From Brachionus koreanus (taxonomy: Eukaryota; Rotifera; Eurotatoria; Ploima; Brachionidae): DNA of 29,726 bases. Within the stretch, counting starts at the first letter, position 1. Every line of letters begins with the position of its first letter. The stretch spans positions 216,875-246,600 of the forward strand of contig PJRA01000040.1 of the NCBI GenBank assembly GCA_016987375.1. The letters run 5' to 3'. The translations under genes were made by a program, and so were the position numbers. Below, in pieces: positions 28,609 to 29,726 of this stretch. Under the pieces are notes generated by a model. It did not search any database and was not told where the DNA came from. It saw only the letters and a list, made by a program, of their open reading frames with translations.

Positions 28609-29632
28609 TTTCCAATTTATCTTAAAATCATATGATTCCCTTGACATAAATCCTAATGGTTAAGGAAATCTGTTTATTAGACTCTATAATTGATCAAGAT
28701 CTTAATTTTACAAAATTCGAATTTAATATATTTTTTTTAATTTACAAAAAATTATTTTCCTTAAAAAATAAATGTTATTTTCCGTAAAATGTAATATTTA
28801 TATTTTATTCATATTTTATATTTTAGTTAGCATTAAAAACTAACGTATATGTAGTATCTTGAGAACCAAAAAGCTTTAAGAAAACACTTCAAGCCATTTT
28901 TACAACAGCAGGCTATTACAAAAACTATCAGTCATAATATAAACTCAATATTTTTCTCGACCAGCATCTGATGCCACTGGATCGATTTCTGACGTTTTTG
29001 GGTATTCAATTCGACCCCAAGCTCAGCTACTAAAACCTTTTTGAAAATATTAATTCAAGAACTATATCTAAAATCTATCTCATATTGAGAATAAAAGTCT
29101 TTTCTTTCCAGTTAAGACAAAAATAACTGAAATGCACAACCAGCTCAAATTGGACCCAATAAAAAGACGCTCAAAAATTCTTATTAATAAATTTTTCATC
29201 AAAAAATTCAACCACCAATTCATTTTGTTTAAAGAACTTCAAAGCAAAAAGTTCCATAGTCACAGCCCTAGCATCAACTACTTCAGGATTCTACGCATAC
29301 TAGCTCAAATACATACATATTCAATCAGTTGGTTGATTTACAAAATAAAAAGTGAAAGCTGATGTTGAGAATCTATTAAATATCTCAAAATTCATAGATC
29401 TCAACCTTCACCTCAGCATCATCTCAGAAGATTACAAATTTGATGGCATCACAATAGCAATATAGAAAATTCTGTTAAAGGAAAATAATTTTTTTGTCAA
29501 TTAAAAAAAATATATTAAATTCGAATTTTGTAAAATTAAGATCTTGATCAATTATAGAGTCTAATAAACAGATTTCCTTAACCATTAGGATTTATGTCAA
29601 GGGAATCATATGATATTAAGATAAATTGGAAA
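28609..29632. mobile_element. Element with ~155-bp inverted terminal repeats
   Basis: 28609-28765 is almost perfectly repeated in reverse complement at 29475-29632, starting with TTTCCAATTTATCTTA. One substitution (AAAATC against ATATC) and a few single-base gaps near the inner end are the only differences I see. The 1024-bp unit has no obvious target duplication. It is a foldback-like element or a non-autonomous DNA transposon of unknown superfamily. An inverted duplication of host DNA is the alternative. Confidence 0.75.
28960..29455 (+). pseudogene. LINE RT thumb fragment inside the inverted-repeat element
   Basis: Read on plus from about 28978: LDRFLTFLGIQFDPKLSY, NLFENINSRTISKIYLILRI, then decayed sequence to ADVENLLNISKFIDLNLHLS and a stop near 29465. 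The LGI-x-x-DPKL block matches the same position of the LINE at 14290-15330 (LGIKMDPKLNY), so this is the C-terminal RT region of a related non-LTR element. Several stops and shifts. Confidence 0.55.
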
Positions 29633-29680
29633 ATATGAAAAATATATATGAAAAAACAGAAAAAAACAATAATTTTCAAG

Positions 29681-29718
29681 AATGGGCAAATTTGGGCAAA
29701 ATTGGGCAAATTGAGGCA
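29681..29718. repeat. Short tandem repeat, ~11-bp unit
   Basis: About four imperfect copies of TGGGCAAATT(T) run into the window edge; the array may continue beyond. Confidence 0.6.
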
Positions 29719-29726
29719 AGTTTAAA

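Overview
The window (29.7 kb, very AT-rich) is nuclear DNA of an invertebrate animal. It holds a radial spoke protein (cilia), a DEG/ENaC channel, a cholinesterase-fold protein, an EGF-type membrane protein and a mitochondrial SLC25 carrier, with a dense mix of eukaryotic transposon remnants between them. Most genes are single-exon, intergenic DNA is poor in information, and MULE (FLYWCH/SWIM), Tc1, piggyBac and LINE debris is common. A rotifer, possibly monogonont, is my best guess; this is inference and no sequence here proves it.

Layout. 1-137: one end of a Tc1-like element. 775-2901 (-): a two-exon gene for a secreted-type WD40 propeller joined to three EGF repeats and a membrane anchor. 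3440-4490 (-): a broken CR1/L2-like LINE. 4556-4640: a SINE-like remnant. 5580-6947 (+): an NHL-type propeller protein. 7513-8409: a short MULE with terminal repeats and target-site duplication. 8994-9330: a broken FLYWCH remnant. 10462-11637 (+): RSPH3, intact. 11929-12842: dead Tc1 copy. 12838-13895: a duplicated block with ferritin-like gene copy 1 and a 106-bp palindromic MITE. 13897-14010: Tc1 fragment. 14290-15330: 5'-truncated LINE. 16161-16248: inverted scrap of an RSPH3 3' end. 16631-18855: Tc1-like element with both ends and an assembly gap (17681-18649). 19306-20760 (+): DEG/ENaC channel. 20754-21705: ferritin-like copy 2. 22701-23705 (+): SLC25A39/40-type carrier. 24779-25071: MULE SWIM fragment. 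25076-26085: truncated piggyBac with TTAA target site. 26205-26372: SINE-like remnant. 26541-28322 (-): secreted cholinesterase-like protein without its catalytic triad. 28609-29632: element with ~155-bp inverted ends around a LINE fragment.

The host genes are unrelated in function and do not look like an operon. The points of most interest are the extracellular WD40-EGF membrane protein, three enzyme-family proteins or copies that seem to have lost their catalytic sites (two ferritin-like copies and the esterase-like protein), and a well-resolved record of transposition: the ferritin duplication supplies the empty site for the palindromic MITE.

Limits: all family calls and alignments were made by eye from memory; no database search was run. 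Intron structures outside the first gene were not resolved.
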